A stretch of DNA of 64,000 nt, from NCBI GenBank assembly GCA_018457135.1, contig JAGGDU010000195.1:22315-86314 (forward strand), written 5' to 3'. How positions within the stretch are numbered: the stretch's first letter is position 1; each line of letters begins with the position of its first letter. The notes under the pieces are model-generated. The model saw only the letters and a program-made list of their open reading frames with translations. It did not search any database and was not told where the DNA came from. A program made the position numbers and the translations under genes. This document shows positions 29,080 to 39,391 of the stretch, piece after piece. The stretch comes from Trichodesmium erythraeum GBRTRLIN201 (GTDB taxonomy: Bacteria; Cyanobacteriota; Cyanobacteriia; Cyanobacteriales; Microcoleaceae).

Positions 29080-31262
29080 ATGACAAATATCAGTAAAAAA
29101 TTAAAGGCGATCGCTGTTAAATTTGGTTTTTCAAAAAACTATAGTTATGCTCAATAGTCTCAAGATTTTTTAGTAGAAATATTCAATAAATATCAACCCT
29201 ACTTAGTTTGTCAGAAGTTGAAAGATAAATATTTTTCTAGTGCTCGCAAAATTGTAATTCCTGGTAGACAAGAAAAACTAGATTCTGCTTTTTATATAGA
29301 AAGTTATCGAATTAGAAAATGTTATATCGAAGAAAAATACTATAAAAATATAGAAGTTCCTGATTGTTTAATCAAAATTAAAATGCCAAAACAAATGGGT
29401 ATAAATTCTCTATTAACGCAGATAGAAGCTCATGCAATTAAAAATAAATATAAATCTATTTATCTCAGATTTGACAAACTAATTGAACTAGAAAATATTA
29501 AAAATATTAATAATTTTATTAAAGCATTCAGTAAAAATATTAAACGTCAGTTTCCTGATGCTCCTAACAGGAATAGATGGGACGACAAAAATGGTAAAAT
29601 ATCTTGAACTGAAAAAATTGAGGATCTCTTATATCATTAAGATAAAGTAGTAGTTTTAATCTTAGATGAAGTCGATAAAATTTTTAACTATCCAGAAATA
29701 TCTAGAGACTTTTTTCTCATATTAAAAAGTTGGTATGAGGCGAGCAACCATAAAGAAATTTTGGAAAATTTACGAATGGTAATTGCTTATTCTACAGAAT
29801 ATTATGGCAAATTAGATATTCATCTTTCTCCTTTTAATGTTGGTTTACCTATAGAATTAAAAGAATTTATACCAGAGCAAGTCACTAAGTTAGCAGATTT
29901 ATATAAATTACCAATAACAGTAGTAGTTTCTTTGATGTCTATAATAAGAGGTCATCCCTATTTAATCAGATTAGAATTGTATAAAATGTTGGAGGATGAA
30001 TTAACAATTGAAGAGCTATTAAAATATACTACTACTACTGAAAGTGGAATCTATCAACAACATTTAAGTGCACATTTAAAAATTTGTCTAATCAGAAAAA
30101 TATTAAAGCAGTTTTTAGTCAAATATTAAAAGCTATTTCACCTTTAAGTTTACCAAATAAAAATATTGAATTACATCAATTAGAAGCTATAAAATTAATT
30201 ACAATGGTTAGTTTTTGTTTTTTTGGAGCAGCAACTCCAGAAGATTTGGTTATAGATAGCAAACAGACTCCTTTTAATATTAATAATGGGATTGAATTAA
30301 GACAGTTAACTTTTAAAGATGAAAAAAATTAACTGAGGTTTTAAAAGGAGTGGTTGATGAACTAGAAGCTGTTTGATAAAAAGTTTTTGATAGGAGTGGT
30401 AATCAACCTTTTTTAAGTCAAAAAATTTGTAAAATTATTATTGATTTTTTAGGTACTAATCAACTAGATATTGATAGTTTGATAAAATAACATATTTTGA
30501 CAGATTGGAAGGATAAAAATCAGTCTACTCATTTAAAATATACTCGCCATTATTTACTCAGTAAAATTCTACTCGCACATCAATTATTTAGGCCATATCA
30601 AAAAAAATTATTACAGGTAGAAATTAAAGTTAATAATGGCACCATACAAATGAATTTTAGGTTGTCAATGATAGTTATTAAAAAACGAGATAAGTTAGTT
30701 ATTTTTAATAAAAAATATCAGAAAATTGTTAATCAAGATTGCGTATAGTAGCAGTTAGCAAGTTTAAGAAATAAGAGTTTAAAAAAACTGGTTCCTAATT
30801 GGAAATAAGTTGCTACTTTAGTAGTGTGAATAGGAATTAGTTGGCAGTTATCGGCGCAGAAATTTTTGTCAGACAGGCGGTTTTTTGGTACAAGCTATTT
30901 ATCGTCAATATACTCATCAAAATTTAACAAATAATATTCGACCTGTGTTATTAGTAAAAATAGATAATGAGTCAATTATAAAAGCAAAAAAATCTGAACC
31001 TAATCCTATGATGTGAGGTTATTTAGCTAGTTTATTTAAACGAATTTATGATTTATAACCTAGGGTAATTGGAATTGATTACTTGTTAGATTGATATCAC
31101 AAAAAAAAGGATATAAGGGTCGGTAATTAGCTCTTAAAATAATCTATTCAAAATGCATTAAAGATAACAAAAATGGATTGTTTTTGTTCAAAAAAATTGG
31201 TTTGGTGCAATTCCTAAAATTGCTGGTTTAAATTGGAGTTTATAAGTAAATATGACTGTATT
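29080..31262 (+). pseudogene. Decayed AAA_35 (AAA-like) - CHASE2 protein gene
   Basis: From ATG 29080 (MTNISKKLKAIAVKFGFSKN) the gene continues across about ten stops and shifts. The AAA-like domain shows DSAFYIESYRIRKCYIEE, then LIKIKMPKQMGINSLLTQI, a Walker A in which the GKT/S of normal homologs is lost, then VVVLILDEVDKIF (Walker B) and PFNVGLPIELKEFIPEQ, VSLMSIIRGHPYLIRLELY. The domain ends with GNQPFLSQKICKIIIDFLGT and NKKYQKIVNQDCV. After 30840 a CHASE2-like sensor region follows (RPVLLVKIDNESIIK, LASLFKRIYDL, PRVIGIDYLLD). Intact homologs in cyanobacteria have this order. It ends where an IS630 remnant begins. The smaller open frames within are pieces of this gene. Confidence 0.78.
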
Positions 31263-31347
31263 TGGTGGTAGCAGATATGATCATTTAACTTAAGAATAAA
31301 ACAAAAAGAGTATAAGATTGAACAGAGAAAGTATAGGAGTAGAAATC

Positions 31348-31850
31348 ATGGCTTATGGTTTAGATTTAAAACAAAGAGTAATAGTAATAATAGAAAATGC
31401 TAGTAGAATCGCCAAAGTGGTGCAAGTTTTTGGAATAGGAAAAGGGTAAATCTACAGATTGTTTAAGAGAAATGAACTAGCAGCAACAAAGGTAAAATAT
31501 CGTCATCAAGCGCTAGATATAAGAGAATTATCAATAGATTAACAAGAAAATTCTGAGGCTGTATTAAAACACACAGCTGAAAAATTAGCTGTAAGTATAA
31601 CTGTAATTTTTAAGGCTATCAAAAAGATGAAAATAACCAGAAAAAAAAGAAGTATGTTATCGCGCAAAGTATTAGATTATAATGGATAAAGTATTATCAG
31701 GATTTACCGAAACTAATCAAAATATATGGGAGTCAAAGTTTAGTATTTGTTTTGAAGTCAGGACTTAAATAATTTCTAAATGAATGTTTGCCTAAATGGG
31801 CTATTACTATTGGACCTATCTAACTGGTAAGCTATTTTTTTGCTACTCCC
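31348..31850 (+). pseudogene. Decayed IS630-family transposase gene (5' part)
   Basis: From ATG 31348 the frame reads MAYGLDLKQRVIVIIENASR, IAKVVQVFGIGKG, a stop, IYRLFKRNELAATKVKYRHQ, LAVSITVIFKAIKKMKITRK and IYGSQSLVFVLKSG. That is the N-terminal DNA-binding region and first catalytic strand of IS630 transposases, normally IYGSQSLVYIDESGF. Stops and a damaged DES motif make it inactive, and the 3' half is missing. A related 5' stub occurs at 63021. Confidence 0.82.
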
Positions 31851-31932
31851 TAATACGTTCCTCATTCTTATATGTATATTCTCTTAACCATACTTTACCC
31901 CATGTGAGCTTTTTTACTCTCTCTCATACTTT

Positions 31933-32139
31933 TTAAAGAGACTCTAAGATTGATTGGTATCCATTCCGATACTCCCCTGCGGAAAATTGCGGGTCTTCTC
32001 CCAAATTTTTGATAAAAGTATTTCCTGTACGATTATTTTTGTTCCAAGTACCTTCAGGGCCGCGACGACCAGGTGTAATTTCTGGTATTCCCCGATCGTT
32101 GAGTGGCATTATCCCAAAGTCGGCCAACTTTTTTCCCAC
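31933..32139 (-). CDS. Small open frame, possibly the tail of a lost gene
   Basis: A 68-codon frame with GTG as the only early start. The composition is protein-like rather than random: FGIMPLNDRGIPEITPGRRG, PEGTWNKNNRTGNTFIKNLG, AGEYRNGYQSILESL. It looks like the C-terminal fragment of a larger exported protein, but I cannot name the family and see no ribosome site. It lies in the transposon-rich stretch. Confidence 0.35.
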   Translation of the reverse strand: MGKKLADFGIMPLNDRGIPEITPGRRGPEGTWNKNNRTGNTFIKNLGEDPQFSAGEYRNGYQSILESL

Positions 32140-32159
32140 GGATGACTCACTTTTGATTC

Positions 32160-32687
32160 AATAGCAATTGTAATCTGCCTGTTGAGATATTAAGTAAAAA
32201 TGCTGCTTCTGTTCTACTCGGATATAAAACGGTTATAACTATAACGTTATACTTTTTAGACTTTAGACAATTTTTTTACAAATTCATTGTTTAACTATAA
32301 AACCTGAGAACTTTGTTTATAATATAAGTTAATATTTCTTAATATATTTATTTGGCCATATATATCAGATAAGTAAAAAATGAAGTAATCACTGTTTCAG
32401 TTATCAGTAACTACTACTGAAACTTGGTTTTGGAAGTAGACATCTCCGATCATAAAAAATCGAATTAATGATCCTACTTTTATTTATCAATTCTTTTCCC
32501 CCATATCATACTCCCTCTTTTTTGCAGTTAAAATTAAACTCAATAAATCCCTAAGTTTACAAATAAAATAGGCTAGGAAAGAGCGATAAATGATAAATTT
32601 TCATCTAAGAAAGTAGAAAAAAATGCATTTTTACTCTAATATTAATTGGCTAAATAATTATTAAAAAAAATCAAAATAAAATAAAAA
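32160..32687. other. Intergenic region before the efflux adaptor gene
   Basis: AT-rich with no coding signal or repeat recognised. It should hold the promoter of the gene at 32688. Confidence 0.4.
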
Positions 32688-34592
32688 ATGCTAACTCATA
32701 ATTCATCAAATTCAGCTGTTCAAGAAAAACTTAGATCCATAGAAAATTTACAAGAAAATACTAAAACAGAATTATATCAAGAGGAAAAAAATACGATTCC
32801 TCAATGGTATCGATCTGACAAAAAGAATTTTTCTGTTCTACTTTTGGCAACAATAATTACTACAACTCTCGGAGTAGGATTCGTGGGAGGACAATGGTGG
32901 CAATCTCATAGCAATAAAACACCAAACGAAACATCAGCAGTACCGCCAAGTAGACGAAGAAGTACTCTGGTTAAAGTAATGCCAATAAAAACTATCTCCC
33001 TCCAAGAAACTTCAGAATTTGTGGGAACGATGGAGGCAACGCGGTCTATTAAAATTAAGCCAGAAATAGATGGTAGGGTGGTAGAAATTTTAGTAAAGGA
33101 AGGAACTTTTGTCTCTGAAGGGCAGGCGATCGCTAAACTCAAAAGTGATAATGTGGAAGCCAACTTAAAGAGAGCCAAAGCTAACCTCCAACAAAGTGAA
33201 GCACGTTTAGCACAACTGAGAATAGGAGCAAGACCAGAAAAAATTGCAGCAGCTAGAGCCCGTCTCCAACAATCTCAGGCTAGGTTGGCTGAAATGAAAA
33301 GAGGCACGCGACCAGAAAAAATTGCAGCAGCCAGAGCCCGTCTCCAGCAATCTCAGGCTAGGTTAGCTGAACTGCGGGCGGGTACTCGTGATGAAGAGAT
33401 TGCTCAAGCAAAAGCAGAATTACAAGAGGCAAAAGTACGATTAGAAAATGCTAGATCCGGTGGTCTTTTAGAAGAAATTGCCCAAGCAAAAGCGCAAATA
33501 AAAGTACAACAGGCAGAATTAGAATTAGCTAGTGAACAAGTCAAGCGAAACCAAAACTTAAGAGCAGAAGGAGCGATCGCTGAGTTAACTTTTCAGGAAA
33601 TTTTTCAAGAAGAGAAAGCAGCTCAGGCAAGGGTAGAAGAAGCAAAAAGACGAGTGACGCAATTGCAAAGAAATAGAGAATCTACAATTCAAACATTAGA
33701 AGCAGCGGTAGAACAACAACGCCAGATATTGAGAAGGCTAAAAAATGGTACTCGCCCTGAAGAAATTACTAGGGTAGAGGCGGAGGTAGGGGAGGCTCGC
33801 AATAATTTAGAGGAGTTGCAAAATGGCACTCGCCTTGAAGAAATTGCTAGGGCAGAGGCGGAGGTAGCGGAGGCTCGTAGTAATTTAGAAGAGTTGCAAA
33901 ATGGCACTCGCCCTGAAGAAATTGCTGAGGGCTTGGCAGAGGTAGCAGCAGCATTAGCAGAGGTAGATAGTTGGCAGGCTGAGTTTGAGGAGACAGTAGT
34001 TGTAGCTCCTTTTGCAGGTGTGATTGGAGATATGATTGTGAAGATTGGGGATTTTGTTAATGATGGTGACATTATGACTACTGTGACGGCAAATCAGGTA
34101 TTGAGTGTAAATTTACTAATTCCGTTAGAGCGACTAGGAGATTTGTGGTTGGGTTTACCTGTGGAGGTTAGGAGTCCTGAAGGTAAGGTTTTGGGAATGG
34201 GTAAGGTTAGTTTTATTTCTCCTACTGTTAGTGATTCTCAAACTGTTTTGGTTAAGGTAGATGTGGATAATAGTTCTGGAAAGTTACAAGACGGTCAGTT
34301 TGTGCAAACTAATGTGATTTGGGAGCAGCGTCAAGCTGTAGTTGTGCCGATGACAGCAGTGGGTTTTGAAGGGGAAACACGGTTTGTGTATTTGTTGGAG
34401 GGAGAAGGTGAAGAGCAAAAGGCAAGGCGTCAAATAATTGAGTTGGGTTTGGTTAAGGGTGATATGACTGAGGTAATGTCTGGTTTAGAGCCTGGGGATA
34501 ATTTGATTGTTTCGGGTTTACAGAAGTTGAATGATGGAGCTACTGTGAAGATTTTGAATTCAGGGAAAAGAGATGGGAAGTCAAAATTATAG
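32688..34592 (+). CDS. Periplasmic adaptor (HlyD/RND membrane fusion protein) with amplified coiled coil
   Basis: This 634-residue protein links an inner-membrane pump to a TolC-type outer membrane channel. It has a cytoplasmic N-terminus, a membrane helix at about 48-68, and a first lipoyl half with EFVGTMEATRSIKIKPEIDG and GTFVSEGQAIAKLKSDNVEA. A very long alpha-hairpin of about 28-residue repeats follows on both arms: RPEKIAAARARLQQSQARLA several times, later NGTRPEEIARAEAEVAEAR-like units. The tip reads RNQNLRAEGAIA, matching the TolC-docking R-x3-L-x6-S motif except Ala for Ser. The second lipoyl half (VVAPFAGVIGDMIVKIGDFV), beta-barrel and membrane-proximal domains follow. No pump gene is adjacent. 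Most adaptors are 370-450 residues, so the hairpin is unusually long. Confidence 0.9.
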   Translation: MLTHNSSNSAVQEKLRSIENLQENTKTELYQEEKNTIPQWYRSDKKNFSVLLLATIITTTLGVGFVGGQWWQSHSNKTPNETSAVPPSRRRSTLVKVMPIKTISLQETSEFVGTMEATRSIKIKPEIDGRVVEILVKEGTFVSEGQAIAKLKSDNVEANLKRAKANLQQSEARLAQLRIGARPEKIAAARARLQQSQARLAEMKRGTRPEKIAAARARLQQSQARLAELRAGTRDEEIAQAKAELQEAKVRLENARSGGLLEEIAQAKAQIKVQQAELELASEQVKRNQNLRAEGAIAELTFQEIFQEEKAAQARVEEAKRRVTQLQRNRESTIQTLEAAVEQQRQILRRLKNGTRPEEITRVEAEVGEARNNLEELQNGTRLEEIARAEAEVAEARSNLEELQNGTRPEEIAEGLAEVAAALAEVDSWQAEFEETVVVAPFAGVIGDMIVKIGDFVNDGDIMTTVTANQVLSVNLLIPLERLGDLWLGLPVEVRSPEGKVLGMGKVSFISPTVSDSQTVLVKVDVDNSSGKLQDGQFVQTNVIWEQRQAVVVPMTAVGFEGETRFVYLLEGEGEEQKARRQIIELGLVKGDMTEVMSGLEPGDNLIVSGLQKLNDGATVKILNSGKRDGKSKL

Positions 34593-35075
34593 ATTTCATA
34601 TTAAATTAGACTTATGCAAAATATTAAGATATCAAGTTATATAGTGTTTGTAGGACTTGAAAGAGCTAGATAGTGGTAAAACGCTTTCTTTTGCTGATGG
34701 TAAAATTCAGCAGTTGCTAAAGTTAATGGTTTGATTCTAGTAATGAATAATTTGTCAAATTATCAGGATTTTTTGGAGGTTACATTTGTGAATTGGTTTG
34801 TTATATGAATGTTGCGATCGCTCTTTTTGAATAGTTGGGAGATGAGGTAGTAAAGCATTTGGTTATAATATTTTCTATTAAGTCACATACATCTCTGTTT
34901 TGCTAACTTAAAAAAATGTGAATTAGTGAAAAAAAATAATTTTTTTTATAACTATTTTTTATAACTATTTTTTATAACTAATTTATTGTTAAAAAGTGCT
35001 ATTTAATTTTTCCAGTGATAAAAAGTGTGATAAAGTCATACGAGGCATAACTAAACTACCAATCTACCTGTAGCT
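34593..35075. other. Intergenic region with short AT tandem repeat
   Basis: No gene. Near 34945-34985 the unit TATAACTATTTTT occurs about three times in tandem. I see no sign of an RND pump gene or its remains after the adaptor. Confidence 0.5.
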
Positions 35076-36470
35076 ATGGACATTGACACATTAGTAGAAT
35101 TAGCAGACAATTTAATATTCACCAAAACTAGAGAACATTTAACCTCTCTACAAAAGGAAGTATTAAAAGGTACTTTAAATGGTAAAAAATACCCCCAAAT
35201 AGCAGATGATTGTCAACGTCATCCCGACCATATCAAACAGGTAGGTACAAAATTATGGAAACTTCTTTCGGATATTTTAGGAAAAAATATCAAAAAATCT
35301 AATGCTCGTTCCATATTAGAAAAAATCCACTTTTCACATATTTCAAATACAGGTGATGACTGCGTAAATATTAATAGTAATCATATAAATATCTGTGGAG
35401 AAAACAAACAATCTCCCACCCCTAAAAACAAATCTTCCCCCACTCTCATTGACCAAAACCAAGACAACACTAACCCAGAAAATTATTATGATTTATCTGA
35501 AGCTCCTGATTTATATCCCCTGTGCGATCGCCACTCCGAAGTTACCACCCTCAAACAATTGATACTACAAAATCACAGCCGCATCATCACCATATTAGGA
35601 TTAACTGGCATCGGCAAAAGTACTCTCACTGTAGAATTAATTGCACAAATAAAAAATAAATTTGATTATATAATCTGGCGCAATATTGACAACTACTCCT
35701 CCTGTGAATCTCTACAAATAAACATTCTTAAATTTTTATCTCAAACAGATTTTACATCCCAAAAAAAAGAAAAAATTTCTAAGTCTCAAACCATCAACAA
35801 TCAATTAATAGATTACCTCCGGAAATATCGTTGTTTACTTATTTTTGATAATTTACAAGAAATTTTTGCTAGTGGAAAACTAGCTGGTACTTATCTGCAA
35901 GAACATGAAAATTATGGTAAATTTTTCCAACAAATAGCTACATTATCTCATCAAAGTTGTTTGTTACTTCTGAGTCAAGAAAAACCAAAAATAATATCAA
36001 CTAATAATCATTGTCAGACTTTAAAAATTGATGGTTTAGGAAAGTCAGCAGTAGCAATTTTAAAAGATATAAACTTAACAGATGAAGAGCAATCCTTAGA
36101 GTTGATTAATCTCTATAGCGGAAATCCTTTGTGGTTAAATATTATTGCTGATGCGGTCGAAGATTTATTTAATGGAAATATAGCTCAAATTTTATCTTGC
36201 CCTAGTATATATTTAGGAGATTTAGAACCGATATTAGACAAATATTTTCAGCGTTTGTCAGAGCTAGAAAAGCAAGTAATATTATGGATGGCAAGTCAAG
36301 AAACAGCAGTAGATATTTATAATACTTCCCCAGACTTTCCACTTTTACACTCAGATTTATGGAAAGGAATACAATCATTAAAAAGACGTTGTTTAGTAAC
36401 AAAACAAGATAATTTATTTGCTGTTTTAGCTGTGCTGAAGCAGTATATAATATCAAATTATTTGCATTAA
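35076..36470 (+). CDS. STAND (NB-ARC-type) NTPase lacking a sensor repeat domain
   Basis: This 464-residue protein starts with a helical HTH-like domain (about 15-80, SLQKEVLKGTLNGKKYPQIA), the N-terminal module common in cyanobacterial STAND proteins. A variable Asn/Pro-rich linker (90-140) precedes an NB-ARC domain. Walker A is GLTGIGKST at 175-183 and Walker B lies in CLLIFDNLQEI near 255. GNPLWLNIIADAVEDL is the GxP motif region, followed by a winged-helix segment (LSELEKQVILWMASQETAVD). Homologs usually continue into WD40 or TPR sensor repeats; here the protein stops right after the winged helix, and I see no repeat remnants downstream. Role inferred: NTP-dependent switch in signalling or defence. 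Confidence 0.85.
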   Translation: MDIDTLVELADNLIFTKTREHLTSLQKEVLKGTLNGKKYPQIADDCQRHPDHIKQVGTKLWKLLSDILGKNIKKSNARSILEKIHFSHISNTGDDCVNINSNHINICGENKQSPTPKNKSSPTLIDQNQDNTNPENYYDLSEAPDLYPLCDRHSEVTTLKQLILQNHSRIITILGLTGIGKSTLTVELIAQIKNKFDYIIWRNIDNYSSCESLQINILKFLSQTDFTSQKKEKISKSQTINNQLIDYLRKYRCLLIFDNLQEIFASGKLAGTYLQEHENYGKFFQQIATLSHQSCLLLLSQEKPKIISTNNHCQTLKIDGLGKSAVAILKDINLTDEEQSLELINLYSGNPLWLNIIADAVEDLFNGNIAQILSCPSIYLGDLEPILDKYFQRLSELEKQVILWMASQETAVDIYNTSPDFPLLHSDLWKGIQSLKRRCLVTKQDNLFAVLAVLKQYIISNYLH

Positions 36471-36511
36471 CTAGTTTTAATTCTCTAGAATACTATCTAG
36501 CTATAGCAATC

Positions 36512-37825
36512 CTATAATTGCTTGTGGCAAAATTCTATACTGAAAAAGTTTAGGAAAATCAAATATTTGACCAGAACACCAAAAACTTCTAATAACTTAA
36601 ATACTTTAAAATAACTGCAAAGATGATGAAATTTTCTGATTAAATTTTTGCCTGAAAAATACATATCTTCAACCGGGTTTTGTTCAGAGAAATTTGGAGC
36701 AAATTTTGTACAATTTATCAACTATTCTTCTTCTGGTAAATTTTGATTAATTAACATCAAATACTCTCGAAATTATTAAGAGTTATGATCAGTTGCACCT
36801 CCCCCAAATATTACAAATTTTTTTTTCTTATTTTTGCTCTTGTAAATATTTAACAAATTTAATGATATTTTCAGTATTTTTACTCTTTAATTATTGCATA
36901 ATAAATCCCTTATTTTTATAGTCTAACGCTCTATAATAAGCTTGTATTTTCCAATCATTTTTAATCGGAATTTATATTGTTTTATCTTTTCTTACCAAAA
37001 TATAGCCTGAAAGATAACCTCATAAAATATGGCATTAGTAAATCACAAAAACTGTTAGGTTTTCAGCTTCTATTTATGGTTACTATTTAGTCAATAATTC
37101 CTCCCTAACTTTTTTTACTTTCACTAATTCATCATTTTTAGCTAGATTCTTTTTTTGAGTTTTTTTTCAACTTATTTCAGCTTATTTGAGCAAATTATAA
37201 TATTTTTTTAAGAACTCAAATACTAAATTATATTGCTTCTTTAAATATTTTTGTAAATTTGTAAATTTGTAAATATAATTGATAATTTCAGATAATATTG
37301 TGCCTTCAATAACTCAATTATTTGCTCTTTTTCGACAGCATTTAAATGACATTTTACTACTTGATATTTAAGCATTTAGCAGTCAGCTATCAGCCATCAC
37401 CTATGAGTCATTAACTCATTATATTAGAAAGACGAATTAGTTAGTATCCAAAGAAAATTAAAAAGTTATGTTTGCACATAATTCCTGTTAAGTAGCATTC
37501 CGTATGTTAGGAAAGGAAAAGAAAGGAAAGGAAAGTTTGTTATGTAATTAGTCATCAGGTAGCCTTAGTAGTTGTTTGCATATACTAAAAAACTCAGAGC
37601 TGACTGCTAATATCTGAATGCTTACCTTTATATTGAAGCCTTAAACTTTCTACGCCATGAAATAGTGCTTGGTTTTTCCATTCCCTAATAAAACTGTGAG
37701 AAACATTTAATAATTCTTTGACTTCATGTTAGGATTTTCCCGACAAAATCATTTTGACCGCTTAGGCTCTTTTTATTTCTTTAGACTATGCATATTTGAT
37801 TGATAAAATCATCTAGTTCATCCAT
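36512..37825 (-). pseudogene. Decayed IS630-family transposase gene interrupted by a MITE
   Basis: Read leftward: EIKRA, AVKMILSGKS, HEVKELLNVSHSFI, EWKNQALFHGVESLRLQYKG (DNA-binding part), then after the MITE, YQVVKCHLNAVEKEQIIELL. Much later come FVIFGGGATDH, FREYLMLINQNLPEEE, INCTKFAPNFSEQNPVEDMY and KFHHLCSYFKVFKLLE. This is the order of IS630 transposases whose catalytic core ends in NPVED. Many stops and frameshifts are present. Removing the MITE with one TA restores the codon phase across the junction. Confidence 0.82.
37369..37624. mobile_element. MITE-like element, copy 1 (256 bp)
   Basis: The ends are TAAGCATTTAG (37369-37379) and CTGAATGCTTA (37614-37624), inverted repeats differing at one base and starting with the TA expected of Tc1/mariner-IS630 target sites. 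Internal sequence is shared with 46456-46666, including TTGGTTATGT-like and CAGGTA(G/A)CCTTAGTAGTT segments. A purine tract of repeated GGAAA at about 37510-37540 makes this copy longer. No open frame. Confidence 0.82.
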
Positions 37826-37849
37826 AACGCTTATTTTTTTTATTTTGAC

Positions 37850-38140
37850 TGGATATGCTATTCTTACTATTATATCTGTCGCGACCTACCCACGGATTAC
37901 TATATTTGGAATTTAGAAATTATCATCACCCATTTGAATAAATTCCTATCAGTAAACTAAACCTATTATAAAAATCATTGAACATCTTTAAATTCTAGAA
38001 TAATTTTGAGAAAATATTATGGAAATAATCCATGTTCGGCGTTCGTGAATTAAACTATAAATTAAGATATTTGCGCGTTTCATGATGCATTATGATGAAT
38101 TATGATTACCCCAAAAATTGTTGGCTCCTGTTCCTAAAAA
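37850..38140. other. Spacer between the IS630 pseudogene and the lyase gene
   Basis: No gene seen. AT-rich spacer after the stop of the lyase gene. Confidence 0.4.
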
Positions 38141-39391
38141 TTAGGGATGTTGCAGAATATCTCTACTACTCCCTACTGCCTTAATAGCCGCCTCCAGAGC
38201 GATCGCAACATGAGTCCAATGAGTCCCCCCCTGACAAAAAACCACATAAGGTTCCCTCAAAGGTCCATCTGCCGAAAATTCAGAAGTAGACCCATCAATA
38301 AAAGTTCCACCTGCCATAACCAACTGACTGTCATATCCAGGCATCGGCCCCGGTACCGGATCTAAATAAGACCCTACAGGGGAATATTGCTGAATAGCTC
38401 GACAAAAGGCAATTAACTTTTCCGGGGAACCCAACTTAATCCCCTGAATAACATCCCGTCGTTTTTCAAAAGGAAGAGGATTAACAGCATAACCCAACTT
38501 ATCAAAAACATAAGCCGTCAAATGATTTCCCTTCATCGCTTCCCCCACCATTTGTGGTGCCAAAAATAAACCTTGAAACAATAATCTATTTTGCTCAAAA
38601 GTTGCTCCCCCACTACTACCAATACCAGGAGCAGTTAACCGACAAGTTGCAGCTTCCACCAAATCTGCTCTACCTGCTACATAGCCCCCCGCCATAACAA
38701 TTGTGCCACCAGGATTTTTAATTAAAGACCCCGCTACTAAATCTGCTCCCACTGCGATCGGTTCCCGGTCTTCAATAAACTCTCCATAACAGTTGTCTAC
38801 AAAACAAACCGTTTCAGAATTTTTTTGCTTAACTATCTTGACAATTTTCTCAATCTCTGAAATAGCTAAACTAGCTCGCCAAGAATAACCACAAGAACGT
38901 TGAATTAAAGCCAGACGAGTTTTTTCAGTAACAGCAGATTCTAACCCTTGCCAATTTATTGTCCCAGTTTCGGTCAGGGGTAATTCTCGGTAACTAATAC
39001 CAAATTCTTTCAGAGAACCTTGGCCTTCTTCTCTGAGACCAATTACTTCCTCTAAAGTATCATAAGGAGGGCCCACAACAGACAACATTTCATCCCCTGG
39101 CCTTAGAGTCCCAAATAAAGCACAGGCGATCGCATGAGTTCCAGAAACAAATTGGATTCTTACTGCTGCTGCCTCAGCCCCCATAATCTCTGCAAAAACC
39201 TTGTCCAAAGTCTCCCGGCCAATATCGTCATGGCCATAACCAGTAACTCCAGAAAAATGATGGACACCTACTCGATGATGACGAAAAGCATCTATTACCC
39301 CCCTGAGATTTTGCTTAACCAAGCTATCAATTTCCGAAAATATGGGATATAGCTCTTGTTCTCCAGCTTGTAGATATTCAATACTATTCAT
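38141..39391 (-). CDS. Methionine gamma-lyase family protein (aluminium resistance protein family)
   Basis: This 416-residue PLP-fold type I enzyme belongs to the family often named aluminium resistance protein or methionine gamma-lyase-like. Supporting motifs are VHHFSGVTGYGHDDIGRETL, QFVSGTHAIACALFG, LSVVGPPYDTLEEVIG, CFVDNCYGEFIE (Asp199, PLP ring nitrogen) and GSLIKNPGGTIVMAGGYVAG (Lys225, Schiff base). The length is normal. The true substrate is not established from sequence; carbon-sulfur lyase activity is an extrapolation from the family name. The start ATG at 39391 gives MNSIEYLQAGEQEL. It stands alone, divergent from desC downstream. Confidence 0.9.
   Translation of the reverse strand: MNSIEYLQAGEQELYPIFSEIDSLVKQNLRGVIDAFRHHRVGVHHFSGVTGYGHDDIGRETLDKVFAEIMGAEAAAVRIQFVSGTHAIACALFGTLRPGDEMLSVVGPPYDTLEEVIGLREEGQGSLKEFGISYRELPLTETGTINWQGLESAVTEKTRLALIQRSCGYSWRASLAISEIEKIVKIVKQKNSETVCFVDNCYGEFIEDREPIAVGADLVAGSLIKNPGGTIVMAGGYVAGRADLVEAATCRLTAPGIGSSGGATFEQNRLLFQGLFLAPQMVGEAMKGNHLTAYVFDKLGYAVNPLPFEKRRDVIQGIKLGSPEKLIAFCRAIQQYSPVGSYLDPVPGPMPGYDSQLVMAGGTFIDGSTSEFSADGPLREPYVVFCQGGTHWTHVAIALEAAIKAVGSSRDILQHP

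Noticed and set aside
29218-30748. Four short plus-strand frames as separate small genes
   Set aside because: They are successive pieces of one decayed AAA_35-CHASE2 gene.
32688-34592. Adaptor gene as part of an RND operon in the window
   Set aside because: No pump gene or remnant is found in the 480 bp downstream or nearby.
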